The notes under the pieces were generated by a model. That model had not been told where the DNA came from. It saw nothing but the letters and a program-made list of their open reading frames with translations, and did not search any database. This document shows, one piece after another, positions 1 through 9,722 of a stretch of DNA of 64,000 bases. The translations under genes were made by a program, and so were the position numbers. Each line of letters begins with the position of its first letter. Position 1 is the first letter of the stretch. The stretch covers positions 160,565 to 224,564 of the forward strand of contig NZ_VMHK01000003.1 in the NCBI RefSeq assembly GCF_007559275.1, read 5' to 3'. This stretch comes from Bifidobacterium apousia. Lineage in GTDB: Bacteria; Actinomycetota; Actinomycetes; Actinomycetales; Bifidobacteriaceae.

Positions 1-797
1 GTATAAGCGGCTGCAGACAGCCTGGCGGCCGGATCGATGTCGCCCTTGATCCGCCAGCGCCCCTCCTGCTGGTCCCAGATCCGGGAGACGCCTACATCCA
101 CCAGGACGGCACCCTGGCGAACCTGGTCCGGACCAACCAGCCCGGCTCGGCCCACGGCCGCGATGATCACGTCAGCCCTGCGCAGATGGGCGTCAATGTC
201 CTTGGTGCGGGTATGGCAGAGGGTCACGGTGGCATCCACCCCGCGGTTGGTCAGGAGCAGACCGATGGTGCGGCCCACGGTCAATCCTCGGCCCAGCACG
301 CAGACCTCCTTGCCGGCCAGGTCAATCCCGTAATGGTCCAGCAGGTACAGGATCCCTCGCGGGGTGCAGGGCAGGGGGGTCCGCACCTGGCCATCGGTAT
401 GCAGGACCAGCTGGCCCAGGCTGTAAGGATGCATGCCGTCGGCGTCCTTGGCCGGATCGATGCGATCGATGATCTCGGTGGGATCCACGCCCTCGGGCAG
501 GGGCAGCTGGACGATGTAGCCGGTGCATTCAGGATCCTGGTTGAACTGATCCACCGCAGCAAGAATCCGCTCCTTGCCGGCATCGGCGGGCAGATCAATC
601 CTGATCGACCTGATGCCCACCTGGCTGCAGTCCCGATGCTTGCCCTCTACGTATTTGACTGAACCGGGGTCATCCCCCACCAGGATGGTCCCCAGCCCAG
701 GAGTGCGTCCCATGGCCGTCAGCCTCGCCACGCGAGCGCGCAGGTCCTCCTTGAGTTCCGCAGCCGCCGCCTTGCCGTCCAGTTTCACTGCAGTCAA
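1..797 (-). CDS. folD: Bifunctional methylenetetrahydrofolate dehydrogenase/cyclohydrolase FolD (3' end outside window)
   Basis: The enzyme interconverts 5,10-methylene-, 5,10-methenyl- and 10-formyl-tetrahydrofolate in the cytosol, feeding purine and formyl-Met synthesis. The minus-strand reading shows the N-terminal catalytic domain with the YVEGK motif carrying the catalytic lysine, then YIVQLPLPEGVD, then the NAD(P)-binding segment VLGRGLTVGRTIGLLL, and DVIIAAVGRAGLV near the left edge. The gene runs off the window, so the C-terminus is not seen. I chose a TTG start at 797 because GGAG lies 5 nt upstream; an in-frame GTG at 788 is the alternative. The family assignment is firm, the start less so. 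Confidence 0.9.
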   Translation of the reverse strand, partial: MTAVKLDGKAAAAELKEDLRARVARLTAMGRTPGLGTILVGDDPGSVKYVEGKHRDCSQVGIRSIRIDLPADAGKERILAAVDQFNQDPECTGYIVQLPLPEGVDPTEIIDRIDPAKDADGMHPYSLGQLVLHTDGQVRTPLPCTPRGILYLLDHYGIDLAGKEVCVLGRGLTVGRTIGLLLTNRGVDATVTLCHTRTKDIDAHLRRADVIIAAVGRAGLVGPDQVRQGAVLVDVGVSRIWDQQEGRWRIKGDIDPAARLSAAAY

Positions 798-949
798 TAC
801 ATCTCCATCATTCAAGCGGGCGCAAACCCTTGTCGAAGTCGTCTGGGCCAGACTAGCGCAGATTCCTCCCCGACCGGAAGCTCCGTCCAAGGGCCGGGAC
901 GGGAGGACTCGACTGCTGAAGTTGCGTGCTGTCCCCTCCCCAGCGATAA

Positions 950-964
950 TGAGAATCATGCTCA
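950..964 (+). promoter_or_regulatory. Zur-like palindromic operator
   Basis: TGAGAATCATGCTCA is a 15-bp pseudo-palindrome with matching TGAG/CTCA arms and an AT-rich core. It resembles actinobacterial Zur or Fur-family boxes (TGA-N-AATNATT-N-TCA type). It lies about 45 bp before a metal-type ABC transporter operon, which fits zinc- or manganese-dependent repression. The regulator itself is not in the window, so which metal is sensed is inference. Confidence 0.55.
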
Positions 965-1008
965 ATAAGAGCAGGTTCACCTTGTGAGCCCTTGCAGGAA
1001 AGGAAGCC

Positions 1009-1884
1009 ATGGATACGGACACGGACAGCACATCCACGCAGGCCTGCATCGTCTTCGACCATGCCGCCATCCGCCGATCCGGGCGGCTGATCTGGTCTGA
1101 AGGAACCTTCGCCATCCCCTCGGGAACCGTGACCGCCATCGTAGGCACCAACGGCACGGGCAAGACCAGCATGATGCAGGCCGAACTGGGTCTGCTCCCC
1201 CTGGACGCCGGCAGTCTGCAGGTCCTGGGGCAAGCGGCCGGCCAGGCCAACGACCGCATCGGCTACGTACCCCAGAGCTACACCTCGGATATCGACTCCA
1301 ACCTGACCGCCGAGCAATCCGTCCTGCTGGGACTGACCGGCACCCGGTTCGGCATTCACCCCGTCACCCGGCAGGACCGCGAGCGCGCCAGAGAGGCCAT
1401 GCGCTTCGTCGGCGTGGAGGACAGGGCCCACCTGCGCTTGTCCCAGCTCTCCGGCGGTCTGCGACAGCGGGTGGCCATCGCCCAGGCCCTGGTCTGCGAT
1501 CCTGATCTGCTCATGCTTGACGAGCCCCTGGCCAATCTGGACCTGGCCGGGCAGCGCGCCACCGTCCACCTGCTGGCCCAGCTCAACAGCCGTCTGGGCA
1601 TGTCCATCCAGGTGGTGGCCCACGACCTGAACATGCTGCTGCCTGTGCTGACCGGGGCGGTCTACCTGCTGGACGGGCACCCTCATTACGCCCGCATGGA
1701 CGACGTGCTGGACTCGGACCTGCTCACCCACCTCTACGGCACCAAGGTGGAGGTGGTCACCACTCCCCAGGGGGACATGTTCGTGGCCCCCGACATGGAC
1801 GAGCCGATCGGACCCGTCCACAATCGCTACCAACCCAGCCAGGTGGCCCGCCTGCACGGGACGGACCGGGAAAGGAACTCATGA
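1009..1884 (+). CDS. Metal (Zn/Mn-type) ABC transporter ATP-binding protein
   Basis: This 291-residue ATPase would energise import of a divalent metal through the permease encoded next to it. Walker A (GTNGTGKTS) is at about residues 46-54, the ABC signature is LSGGLRQRV, and Walker B is LLMLDEPLANLD. The start ATG follows an AGGAAAGGAAG ribosome site. The stop overlaps the permease start by 4 bp (ATGA), so the two are translationally coupled. No substrate-binding protein gene is adjacent, which is unusual for a ZnuABC or MntABC system. The metal is inferred from the ABC-3 type permease and the Zur-like box upstream. Confidence 0.85.
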   Translation: MDTDTDSTSTQACIVFDHAAIRRSGRLIWSEGTFAIPSGTVTAIVGTNGTGKTSMMQAELGLLPLDAGSLQVLGQAAGQANDRIGYVPQSYTSDIDSNLTAEQSVLLGLTGTRFGIHPVTRQDRERAREAMRFVGVEDRAHLRLSQLSGGLRQRVAIAQALVCDPDLLMLDEPLANLDLAGQRATVHLLAQLNSRLGMSIQVVAHDLNMLLPVLTGAVYLLDGHPHYARMDDVLDSDLLTHLYGTKVEVVTTPQGDMFVAPDMDEPIGPVHNRYQPSQVARLHGTDRERNS

Positions 1885-2708
1885 CCACGCCAGTCTTCGA
1901 CCCCCATTGGACGGAGATCCTCGCCGCCCCCTTCATGCGCAATGCCATGGTGGCCGGATTGTGCATCGCCGTGGCCGCCGGAGCCATGGGCTACTTCACC
2001 ATCGCCAGACATTCCACCTTCGCCGCCCACGCCCTGGCCCACATCGGTCTGCCCGGGGCCACAGGGGCCGTCCTGCTGGGGCTGCCGGTCTCTGCCGGCA
2101 TGGGCCTGTTCGCCCTGGGCGGGGCGCTGGTCATCGGAGCCCTGGGCAAGCGGGCCTCCCAGCGGGAGATCGCCACGGGCACGGTCCTGGCCTTCGCCAC
2201 CGGCCTGGGGCTCTTCTTCGCCAGGATGTCCAGTTCGGCCTCCCAGCAGATGCAGGCCATCCTCTTCGGATCCATCCTGACCATCACCCGGGGCCAGGTC
2301 GTTGGCTTCATCATCTTCGATGCAATCCTGCTGATCCTGCTGGCCCTGATCTACCGGCCCCTGCTCTTCAGCTCCCTGGATGAGCAGGTGGCCCAGGCCC
2401 GTGGCGTGCCCATCGGGCTGATGAACCTGACCTTCATGGCCATCATGGCCGGGGTCATCACCATCGCCGTGCCGGCAGTGGGAACCCTGCTCATCTTCGC
2501 CCTGGTCGTCACCCCGGCGGCCACGGCCAACATCCTGGTGGCCTCTCCCCTGCGGGCCATGCTCCTGTCGGGACTGATCTGCCTGGCTTCCATCTGGGGA
2601 GGCCTGGTGATTTCGGCCATGGTTCCCGCTCCTCCAAGCTTCGTCATCGTGACCCTGTCCACCCTCTTCTGGGCTCTGGCCAAGGGGTGGGCGGCCCTGC
2701 GCGCCTGA
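1881..2708 (+). CDS. Metal (Zn/Mn-type) ABC transporter permease, ABC-3 family
   Basis: A 275-residue polytopic membrane protein with about eight hydrophobic segments. It has the typical ABC-3 family features: MGYFTIARHSTFAAHALAHIGLPGATGA near residues 34-60 and the helix TIAVPAVGTLLIFALVVTPAATA near 190-215. It is the channel partner of the ATPase just upstream, with which it overlaps by 4 bp. ZnuB, MntB and TroC proteins all share this fold, so sequence alone does not settle zinc versus manganese. The gene ends a few bases before the convergent ispF stop. Confidence 0.85.
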   Translation: MTTPVFDPHWTEILAAPFMRNAMVAGLCIAVAAGAMGYFTIARHSTFAAHALAHIGLPGATGAVLLGLPVSAGMGLFALGGALVIGALGKRASQREIATGTVLAFATGLGLFFARMSSSASQQMQAILFGSILTITRGQVVGFIIFDAILLILLALIYRPLLFSSLDEQVAQARGVPIGLMNLTFMAIMAGVITIAVPAVGTLLIFALVVTPAATANILVASPLRAMLLSGLICLASIWGGLVISAMVPAPPSFVIVTLSTLFWALAKGWAALRA

Positions 2709-2714
2709 TGCCGG

Positions 2715-3194
2715 TCAGTCCACCATGGCGGTGGCCATGACGGCGATGCCCTCGTCGTGACCGGTGAAACCCATGCCATCGGTAGTGGTAGCGGTCAACC
2801 GAACCGGTGCACCAACAGCCTGGCTCATGGCCTGCTGGGCCAGGTGACGACGGGAGGAAATTCTGGGACGCTGTCCGACGATGACCAGGGAGGCGTTGAG
2901 CAGCCTGCGACCGTGCCCATGCAGGCAGTCCATGGTCTTTGCCAGCATGTCCGCCCCATGCATGCCCGCTCCGGGGGACTGTGATCCCAGGCCGAACAGG
3001 GTGCCGATATCGCCCAGATCGGCGGATGACAGGATGGCATCAATCAGGGCATGGGCGGCGGCATCGCCATCAGAATCGCCCAACAGGCCAGGAGTTCCAT
3101 CATTCCAGGACAGGCAGGCCAGCCAGAGAGGACGCTCACCGGTTGGATCAAAGCGATGGGCGTCAAAGCCCAGTCCAATGCTTGGATGGCCCAT
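2715..3194 (-). CDS. ispF: 2-C-methyl-D-erythritol 2,4-cyclodiphosphate synthase
   Basis: IspF is the fifth enzyme of the MEP pathway to isoprenoids; it cyclises CDP-methylerythritol 2-phosphate with release of CMP. The 159-residue length is typical. The metal-binding DxH motif is in GFDAHRF (D11, H13), and the GDSDGDAAAHALIDAI segment carries the third metal histidine. TATTTDGMGFTG matches the conserved C-terminal stretch. It lies 14 bp downstream of carD on the same strand, an arrangement (carD-ispD/ispF) common in Actinobacteria, and is probably cotranscribed with it. Confidence 0.95.
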   Translation of the reverse strand: MGHPSIGLGFDAHRFDPTGERPLWLACLSWNDGTPGLLGDSDGDAAAHALIDAILSSADLGDIGTLFGLGSQSPGAGMHGADMLAKTMDCLHGHGRRLLNASLVIVGQRPRISSRRHLAQQAMSQAVGAPVRLTATTTDGMGFTGHDEGIAVMATAMVD

Positions 3195-3208
3195 GACCGG
3201 ATCCGGTC

Positions 3209-3829
3209 TCAGCGCTTGGCCTTGGTCTTGCCCTTGCCCTTGGTCTTGGCGGCCTCCTGGGCCACCCGCGCCAGGGTCTTGGAAGCCGGCTCCTTGGGGG
3301 ACTTGGTATGGTGCTTGTCGTCGCCGGGCATGGGCTCCGCATAGCCCAGGTTGACGTCCAGCAGACGCTGGGCCTCGTCCTCGTCCAGCTTCTCTGACAG
3401 GGCGATCTCGGAGGTCAGGATCTTGCGGGCCTTGATCAGCATCCGCTTCTCGCCCGCCGACAGCCCGTGCTCGTCCACGTCACGCTGGGAGAGGTCGCGC
3501 ACCACCTCGGCGATCTTGTTGACCTCGCCGGTGGCGATCTTCTCCACGTTCAGCTTGTAGCGGCGGGACCAGTTCATCTCCTTCTCCTCCACCACCGGGG
3601 TGCGCAGGATCTCGAAGACCTTGGCCACCGCCTTGGCGTCGACGATGTCTCTGACGCCCACCTTGGCCGCGTTCTCGACGGGGACGTTGATGACCAGCCC
3701 GTCCGAGGAGAGCACGGACAGCTGCAGGTACTTGCGGGTGACGCCCTTGACGGTCCGTTCGGTGATGGCGTCCACCCTGGCGGCCCCATGACGCGGATAG
3801 ACGACCATGTCACCGACCTTGTAACCCAT
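3209..3829 (-). CDS. carD: CarD-family RNA-polymerase-binding transcriptional regulator
   Basis: CarD binds the RNA polymerase beta subunit and stabilises open complexes at rRNA and many other promoters. The N-terminal RNAP-interaction domain begins MGYKVGDMVVYPRHGAARV, followed by the helical DNA-binding domain around WSRRYKLNVEKIATG and LSAGEKRMLIKARKILTSE. The 206-residue length exceeds the usual ~160 because of a Lys-rich C-terminal tail. The open frame extends upstream to 3928, but ATG 3829 is preferred: it follows GGAGG at good distance and begins the conserved domain exactly. Confidence 0.92.
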   Translation of the reverse strand: MGYKVGDMVVYPRHGAARVDAITERTVKGVTRKYLQLSVLSSDGLVINVPVENAAKVGVRDIVDAKAVAKVFEILRTPVVEEKEMNWSRRYKLNVEKIATGEVNKIAEVVRDLSQRDVDEHGLSAGEKRMLIKARKILTSEIALSEKLDEDEAQRLLDVNLGYAEPMPGDDKHHTKSPKEPASKTLARVAQEAAKTKGKGKTKAKR

Positions 3830-4053
3830 ATGCCCTCCAGAACGAGTCGAGAAAATACCATATAATAATGCCATTGCGCATGGACTTGTTGATGGGCGCC
3901 CTGGGACGACGCGATTCTCCGCGAGCACACTTCCCCTGGAGGCTCTGAAGACTATTCTGGAAGAAACGACGGTGGTGGAACGAATGCCGACAAGGCTCCA
4001 CCCCGCATGACGAGCATCGTTTTGCGGATCAGTGATCGAAGACAGAGGTAGGC

Positions 4054-4791
<738 letters not shown>

Positions 4792-4800
4792 CAGCCGCGG

Positions 4801-5940
4801 ATGCACGCCATGAGCAAGGACGGCAAAAGCCGGCGCAAGGGGCCCAGTCTGAGTGCGCGGGTGGACCGCGAACGGCCCATTGGATCCTTCGCCTCATTGA
4901 AGGTGGAGCTGAGTGTCCTGATCATCATCTCCACAGCCATCGCCTTCGTCATGGCCTGGTTCCTGCTGAAGATGGGCTGGAGCGGCTGGATCGCCATGCC
5001 GCTGACCCTGGTGGTGGCCCTGGGGATCACCTACTTCTTCTCCCGAGGGCTCACCGCTCCCCTGCGGCAGATGCGGGATGCGGCGGAGGCCATGGCCGAC
5101 GGTGACTATACGGTCCGGGTCCACGCCACCACGACCAGCCATGACGAGGTCGGGCTCCTGGCCCAGTCCTTCAACGAGATGGCCGAGGAGCTCCAGCACG
5201 CCGACCAGATGCGCCGGGACATGGTGGCCAATGTCAGCCACGAGCTGCGCACCCCCGTCTCGGCCCTGCAGGCCATGGTGGAGAACATGGCGGACGGGGT
5301 GACCGAGCCCACGCCAGCCAACCTGGAGGGGATCCTGGAGCAGACCCACCGCCTGTCCGACCTGATCGCCTTCCTGCTGGACCTGTCGAGGATGGAGGCC
5401 GGGGCCGCCAGCCTGCAGATCGAGGACTTCGACTTCGGGGACTTCATCGACGAGACCCTCCAGCCCCTGGCCATAGCCGACGCCGGGCACGCTCACGACA
5501 TCCAGGTGGACCTGGAGAAGGGCCTGAGAATGGAGGGCGACCAGGACCGGCTGCGTCAGCTTTTCACCAACGTCATCAGCAACGCCCTGAAGCACTCGGC
5601 CGACGGCACCACGGTGCTGATCCAGGCCCACGAGGACCGGCAGCAGGAGACCATAGTCACCAACGTGGTCAACTTCGGCTCGCAGATACCCCCCGAGGCC
5701 CGTACCGATATCTTCCGGCGCTTCGTCAAGGGCAAGGCCGGCCCGGGCACGGAGTCAGGCGGCACCGGGCTGGGGCTGTCCATCGCCCGCTGGGCGGCCC
5801 AGTTGCATGGAGGCCAGGTGCAGGTGGTGGACGATCCGCGCGGAGCGGACTTCGAGATCACCCTGCCCAGATATCACCGCGACCCCGACGAGGATGAGGG
5901 GGACGGGGACGGCTCCGGCGGGCCCGACGCGCCGCATTGA
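4801..5940 (+). CDS. Membrane sensor histidine kinase
   Basis: A 379-residue kinase paired with the preceding response regulator. Two transmembrane helices (about residues 36-57 and 62-81) are separated by only a few residues, so there is almost no extracellular sensor domain. A HAMP linker follows (around TAPLRQMRDAAEAMADGDYTV), then the HisKA dimerisation helix with phospho-acceptor H147 in VSHELRTP. The ATPase domain has the N box (NVISNALKHS) and G boxes (GTGLGLSIARWAAQLHGG). The tiny outer loop suggests sensing within the membrane or through a partner. Confidence 0.92.
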   Translation: MHAMSKDGKSRRKGPSLSARVDRERPIGSFASLKVELSVLIIISTAIAFVMAWFLLKMGWSGWIAMPLTLVVALGITYFFSRGLTAPLRQMRDAAEAMADGDYTVRVHATTTSHDEVGLLAQSFNEMAEELQHADQMRRDMVANVSHELRTPVSALQAMVENMADGVTEPTPANLEGILEQTHRLSDLIAFLLDLSRMEAGAASLQIEDFDFGDFIDETLQPLAIADAGHAHDIQVDLEKGLRMEGDQDRLRQLFTNVISNALKHSADGTTVLIQAHEDRQQETIVTNVVNFGSQIPPEARTDIFRRFVKGKAGPGTESGGTGLGLSIARWAAQLHGGQVQVVDDPRGADFEITLPRYHRDPDEDEGDGDGSGGPDAPH

Positions 5941-5970
5941 CGGGGAGGCGCACTTCGGCTCATAATGAAA

Positions 5971-5986
5971 TCGAACATTTGTTCGA
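5971..5986 (+). promoter_or_regulatory. LexA-binding SOS box
   Basis: TCGAACATTTGTTCGA is a perfect inverted repeat that matches the actinobacterial/Gram-positive LexA consensus exactly. It lies 24 bp before the chosen umuD start, so LexA bound here would block transcription of the umuDC-like operon until DNA damage. Confidence 0.92.
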
Positions 5987-6010
5987 ATGCCATCGAGTTC
6001 GAGGTGTGCC

Positions 6011-6628
6011 ATGGTCGCTACCATCCATGGGTCGCCGGAGGCGGCCCCTGCTTCCCTGCCGGAGTGCCGGGTCGATGCCCTGAGTCCCTTCCGAGGGCAC
6101 CCCAGCCCTGTCCCCCAGGCCCTGGAGGCCGTCCACGCCGGCTTCCCCTCAGTGGCCCAGGACTACTTCAGCGGCGACTTCAGCTTCGACCAGAACGTCA
6201 TCGTCCACCCCGACTCCACCTTCATCATCCATGTGGCCGGCGATTCCATGACCGGAGCCGGCATCTTCGACGGGGACCTGTTGGTGGTCGACCGGTCACT
6301 GGAGCCACGCGAGGGGGACATCGTCATCGCCATCCTGGACGACGAGCTGCTGGTCAAGCGGCTGGCCAGACGCAAGGGACGGACCATGCTGCGGGCCGAG
6401 AACCCCGACTACCCCGACTTCCTGCCCCAGGAGGGCGAGGAACTAGTCATCTGGGGGGTGGTCATCGGCAACTACCACTGGCAGCGGGTGGACACCAAGG
6501 GCGAATCCCGGAGCGGCTCTCCCCTGCCCCAGGTCACCTATCCCGGACATACCCCGCACGGACGCAGGCGCACGGGAAGCCAGGGCCGGAAACCCGCCTA
6601 TCCTTCCACGGGCTGGGGGTCGGCATGA
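6011..6628 (+). CDS. umuD: UmuD-like S24 self-cleaving protein
   Basis: A 205-residue LexA/UmuD-type protein that is expected to cleave itself with RecA's help and then assist the Y-family polymerase encoded next. The probable cleavage site is A43-G44 in HAGFPS, which aligns with the CGFPSP site of E. coli UmuD. The catalytic serine is S79 in [10 protein letters not shown] and the general base is K116 in LVKRL. The C-terminal extension after residue ~160 is basic and longer than in E. coli. ATG 6011 follows GAGGTG; the ATG at 5987 abuts the SOS box and is unlikely. The stop overlaps the polymerase start by 4 bp. Confidence 0.88.
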   Translation: MVATIHGSPEAAPASLPECRVDALSPFRGHPSPVPQALEAVHAGFPSVAQDYFSGDFSFDQNVIVHPDSTFIIHVAGDSMTGAGIFDGDLLVVDRSLEPREGDIVIAILDDELLVKRLARRKGRTMLRAENPDYPDFLPQEGEELVIWGVVIGNYHWQRVDTKGESRSGSPLPQVTYPGHTPHGRRRTGSQGRKPAYPSTGWGSA

Positions 6629-7977
6629 GCGCGCAGAGACCGGCCCAGCCGGCACCCGGGACCGCTCTGACAGGCCGGGTGGTCCTGGCTGATGCCAACT
6701 CTTTCTTTGCCTCATGTGAGGCCGTCTTCGACCCCTCCCTGGCTGATCGCCCGGTGGTTGTGCTGTCCAACAACGACGGCTGCGTGGTGGCCCGCAACCG
6801 CCCGGCCAAGGCCCTGGGCATCACCAACGGCACACCCTGGTTCACCATTCGCGACCGGGCCCTGCAGGACGGGGTGGTGGCCCGCAGCTCCAACTATGAG
6901 CTCTATGCCAGCCTCTCAAGGCGCATGATGGCCATCATGGCCCATTTCCTGCCCAACCAGGAGATCTACTCCATCGACGAGTGCTTCATGGACAGCATCT
7001 GGAACGACAAGCGCACCGTCGAGATCTGCCGGGAGCTGCGCGCCGCGGTCCTGCGATGCACCGGCATTCCCGTCAGCGTGGGTGTGGCGCCTACCAAGAC
7101 CCTGGCCAAGGTGGCCAACCACTGGGCCAAGGACCATCCCTCGACCGAGGGGATCACCCTCTGGAGCCAGGTGGAGTCCCAGTATGGCGACAAGGCTCTG
7201 GCATCAGTGCCCATCGACCAGGTCTGGGGAGTGGGCCGACGGCTGACCGGCAGGCTCATGGGCATGGGCATCACCACCGCCCTGGATCTGCGCGATGCCG
7301 ATCCCTCCCTGATCCGGCATCGGTTCTCCGTCATGCTGCAGCGCACCGTCCTGGAGTTGAGGGGACGACCCTGCATCGAGCCCGAGGCGGATGCCGCCAG
7401 GGGCGTGCGCACCGATCAGATTCTGTGCTCGCGCATGTTCTCCCACCCCATTGAGGGCTACGCCACCCTGGCCCAGGCGCTGAGCATCTACGCCCAGAAG
7501 GCCTGCCGCCGTCTGCGTCGACAGCACGGCCTGTGCGGCAGGGTGCGGGTCTTCTGCTCCACCAGCCCCTATGCGCCCCAGCAGTTCTGCTCAGCTGGCC
7601 GGACCGTCGTCCTGGAGGATCCCAGCGACGACCCGCTGGTCATCGCCGGCGCAGCCAGCCGGGCGCTCAAGGGCCGAGTGGATCCCCACGCCCGCTGGAT
7701 CCGGGCCGGGGTGGTTCTGCTGGACCTGACCGATGCCGACCACTTCCACACCTTGGAAGGACTGGACGCAGCCCGGGACACCCATGGTCTGGGGGACGTC
7801 CTGGAGGACGCCACCCGTCGTTTCGGCCCCTTCCGCGTGGGCGTAGGCTACGGAGGCATCCGCGGCCAGGGCCGGGGCGACGAGGATACGGGGGCCGACT
7901 GGGCCATGAACCGGGGCATGCTCTCCCCCAGGGCCACCACTCGCTGGGACGAGATGGCCGTGGCCCAGGCCCGCTAG
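6625..7977 (+). CDS. umuC: Y-family DNA polymerase, UmuC-like subunit of Pol V
   Basis: A 450-residue translesion polymerase. The palm domain shows [19 protein letters not shown] with the first metal aspartate and SIDECFMD with the catalytic DE pair. [13 protein letters not shown] and [21 protein letters not shown] are typical of UmuC/DinB, and the C-terminal little-finger domain with a UmuC tail completes it. Translation is coupled to umuD by an ATGA overlap, and both are under the SOS box at 5971-5986. The product would perform error-prone synthesis past lesions. The stop overlaps the convergent comF stop by 4 bp. Confidence 0.93.
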   Translation: MSAQRPAQPAPGTALTGRVVLADANSFFASCEAVFDPSLADRPVVVLSNNDGCVVARNRPAKALGITNGTPWFTIRDRALQDGVVARSSNYELYASLSRRMMAIMAHFLPNQEIYSIDECFMDSIWNDKRTVEICRELRAAVLRCTGIPVSVGVAPTKTLAKVANHWAKDHPSTEGITLWSQVESQYGDKALASVPIDQVWGVGRRLTGRLMGMGITTALDLRDADPSLIRHRFSVMLQRTVLELRGRPCIEPEADAARGVRTDQILCSRMFSHPIEGYATLAQALSIYAQKACRRLRRQHGLCGRVRVFCSTSPYAPQQFCSAGRTVVLEDPSDDPLVIAGAASRALKGRVDPHARWIRAGVVLLDLTDADHFHTLEGLDAARDTHGLGDVLEDATRRFGPFRVGVGYGGIRGQGRGDEDTGADWAMNRGMLSPRATTRWDEMAVAQAR

Positions 7978-8729
7978 CGGTCCTCATGGCCTGGAGGAAC
8001 GGCCGCCAGAGCCAGGGCAGCCAGCGGCAGGGCGCCCACCGTCTCCAGGGCTCGAGCGCACTGGCGGATGGTGGATCCCGTGGTGATGATGTCGTCCACC
8101 ACCAAGACAGGATGACCGGCCAGCCGTGAGGGATCCGCAACCGCAATCCGGCCTGCCAGCCGATGCGAGCGGTTCCGACGGCCGCCCGCCTGAACAGACT
8201 TGGTTCTCACGGAGTTCATGATCAGAGCCGATTCCACCTGGGCAGCCAGACCATGCCGCTGCAGGGCCTGGGCCAGGGACAGGAGGATCGGCTGCAGATG
8301 AACCCTCCCCCGCCTTCGCAGAGAGGCGAGGGAGGAGGGGGCGGGAACCACCAGAATGGCCCTGGCAGGCTTGGGCCGGAGCAGAGGATCGATCAGCCTG
8401 GACAGGGCTGGAGCCAGATCGGCCATGACCTGGCCCAGCGGCCTGTCCAAGGGCCGGTTGTCATGATCCTTCCAGGACAGAATGATCCGCCTGACAGCTC
8501 CGCGATATGGAGCGCAGGCCAGGGCCAGACCTGTGGCATAGGCGGGGGCGGGCCTCGACAGGGGCCGGAAGAGCAAGGATCTGCAACTGGGGCAGAGCAG
8601 AAGGTCAGGGCGGTCACAGCCGGCGCAGGCTCGAGGAGCCACCAGGTCCAGGGCCGAGTCCGCCATGGCTGAGGCGACAGCACAAGCAGCCTGACGGAGT
8701 CGATCAAATGCCAATGAAGGGTTGCGCAT
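7974..8729 (-). CDS. ComF-family phosphoribosyltransferase-like protein
   Basis: A 251-residue protein with the ComF layout: an N-terminal zinc ribbon ([15 protein letters not shown], about residues 35-49) and a C-terminal PRTase domain with the PRPP-loop motif [13 protein letters not shown] near residue 215. ComF proteins are linked to DNA uptake in naturally competent species, but in most Actinobacteria the role is not established. No other competence gene is nearby. The gene is convergent with umuC. Confidence 0.88.
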   Translation of the reverse strand: MRNPSLAFDRLRQAACAVASAMADSALDLVAPRACAGCDRPDLLLCPSCRSLLFRPLSRPAPAYATGLALACAPYRGAVRRIILSWKDHDNRPLDRPLGQVMADLAPALSRLIDPLLRPKPARAILVVPAPSSLASLRRRGRVHLQPILLSLAQALQRHGLAAQVESALIMNSVRTKSVQAGGRRNRSHRLAGRIAVADPSRLAGHPVLVVDDIITTGSTIRQCARALETVGALPLAALALAAVPPGHEDR

Positions 8730-8826
8730 ACCGCCCAGCCAACCCCAATACGCAGAGGATAGGCAAGCAGATCAGGGCCATGTGCATGAACATGCTGTCT
8801 GTTCACAGAATAGACTGCGGACAGGT

Positions 8827-9639
8827 TCAGACCAGATCGGCCTCCATGGCCTGAATCAGGTCCAGGGCATCGGCCGGATCGTGCACACGCAGAGCCATGG
8901 CCCCCGCCAGGGCCGCCGGATAATCGTTGCCGTCAGGATCCATCCGGTCGCCCACGAAAGCGATATCGCCGACATTCACACCCAGTATCCTGGCCAGGGA
9001 GGTCACGGCGTAGGCCTTGTCAATGCCCTTGGCCGAGATGTCCACGCTAGTGGAGCCGCCTGAACGCACCTGCAGGTTGGGCAGATCGGCGGCCACGGCC
9101 CGGGCCAGGGCATCCTTGCGGCTGTTGTCCGGATCCCAGGCCTCCTTGGCTTCTACGGGGGCCTGCTGACCCAGGGCGGAGAAGGTTATCTGGCTGCCGC
9201 GATCCTCGATGCGCGGCCCCCAGACCTGCTCCTCCCAGTCGCCCAGCTGCTTGGCCCTGCGCTCCAGGCTGGCCTCGGCGGCCTGCCGGTCCTGGGCGCT
9301 CAGGTCGTGGGCGTAGACGCAATCCCAGCTTCCATCCTGCCAGCGGTAGTAGCGGGTGCCGCTGGTGGGCATCAGATGCAGTTGGCCGAAACGGGTATCG
9401 TCAGGCAGGGCATCCAGCACCTGGTCGCGGAACTGGCTGAACCGCCCGCCAGAGACGATGGCTACGGGCCGAAGCCGGGTCAGGGCGGCGAAATGGACGG
9501 CCATGGTCTGATCCATGCGGGTCTTGGACAGCGCCAGGGTATTGTCCAGATCGAAGGCCAAGACCCGTGCCCGTGCGCAGATGGACCCTATGTCTTGGCT
9601 GCCCCACCAGGCCACGCTCACCGCACCGTCCTCCGCCAT
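8827..9639 (-). CDS. HAD-superfamily (IIB-type) phosphatase
   Basis: A 270-residue HAD hydrolase. Motif I is VLAFDLDNTLALSKTRM (nucleophile and acid/base aspartates), motif II the serine in AIVSGGR, and motif IV GDIAFVGDRMDPDGND near residue 230. The large cap between motifs II and III and the DISAKGIDKAYAV segment with the motif III lysine are typical of the Cof/phosphomannomutase-like IIB group. The substrate is probably a sugar phosphate, but this cannot be shown. The open frame reaches an ATG at 9666; I prefer ATG 9639 because GGGAG lies 5 nt before it. Confidence 0.8.
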   Translation of the reverse strand: MAEDGAVSVAWWGSQDIGSICARARVLAFDLDNTLALSKTRMDQTMAVHFAALTRLRPVAIVSGGRFSQFRDQVLDALPDDTRFGQLHLMPTSGTRYYRWQDGSWDCVYAHDLSAQDRQAAEASLERRAKQLGDWEEQVWGPRIEDRGSQITFSALGQQAPVEAKEAWDPDNSRKDALARAVAADLPNLQVRSGGSTSVDISAKGIDKAYAVTSLARILGVNVGDIAFVGDRMDPDGNDYPAALAGAMALRVHDPADALDLIQAMEADLV

Positions 9640-9722
9640 GATTGCTCCCATCCGCTTGTCGATCATCGCTCCATGCTACAAGACACCCTGAATCGAAACT
9701 GTCACTGAGCTGAGGGGCTAAG

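Noticed and set aside
853..1857. Long open frame on the minus strand opposite the metal ABC ATPase
   Set aside because: Composition is His/Gly/Val-rich with no domain; it mirrors a well-supported plus-strand gene in GC-rich DNA. The same holds for antisense frames at 15368-16537, 27022-28368, 29432-30871, 33357-34619, 38278-40248 and 54083-55036.
3830..3928. N-terminal extension of CarD
   Set aside because: The extra 33 residues lack family similarity, and the start at 3829 has a clear GGAGG.
5987..6010. ATG at 5987 as start of umuD
   Set aside because: It begins directly at the end of the LexA box with no ribosome site; ATG 6011 has GAGGTG upstream and fits the family length.
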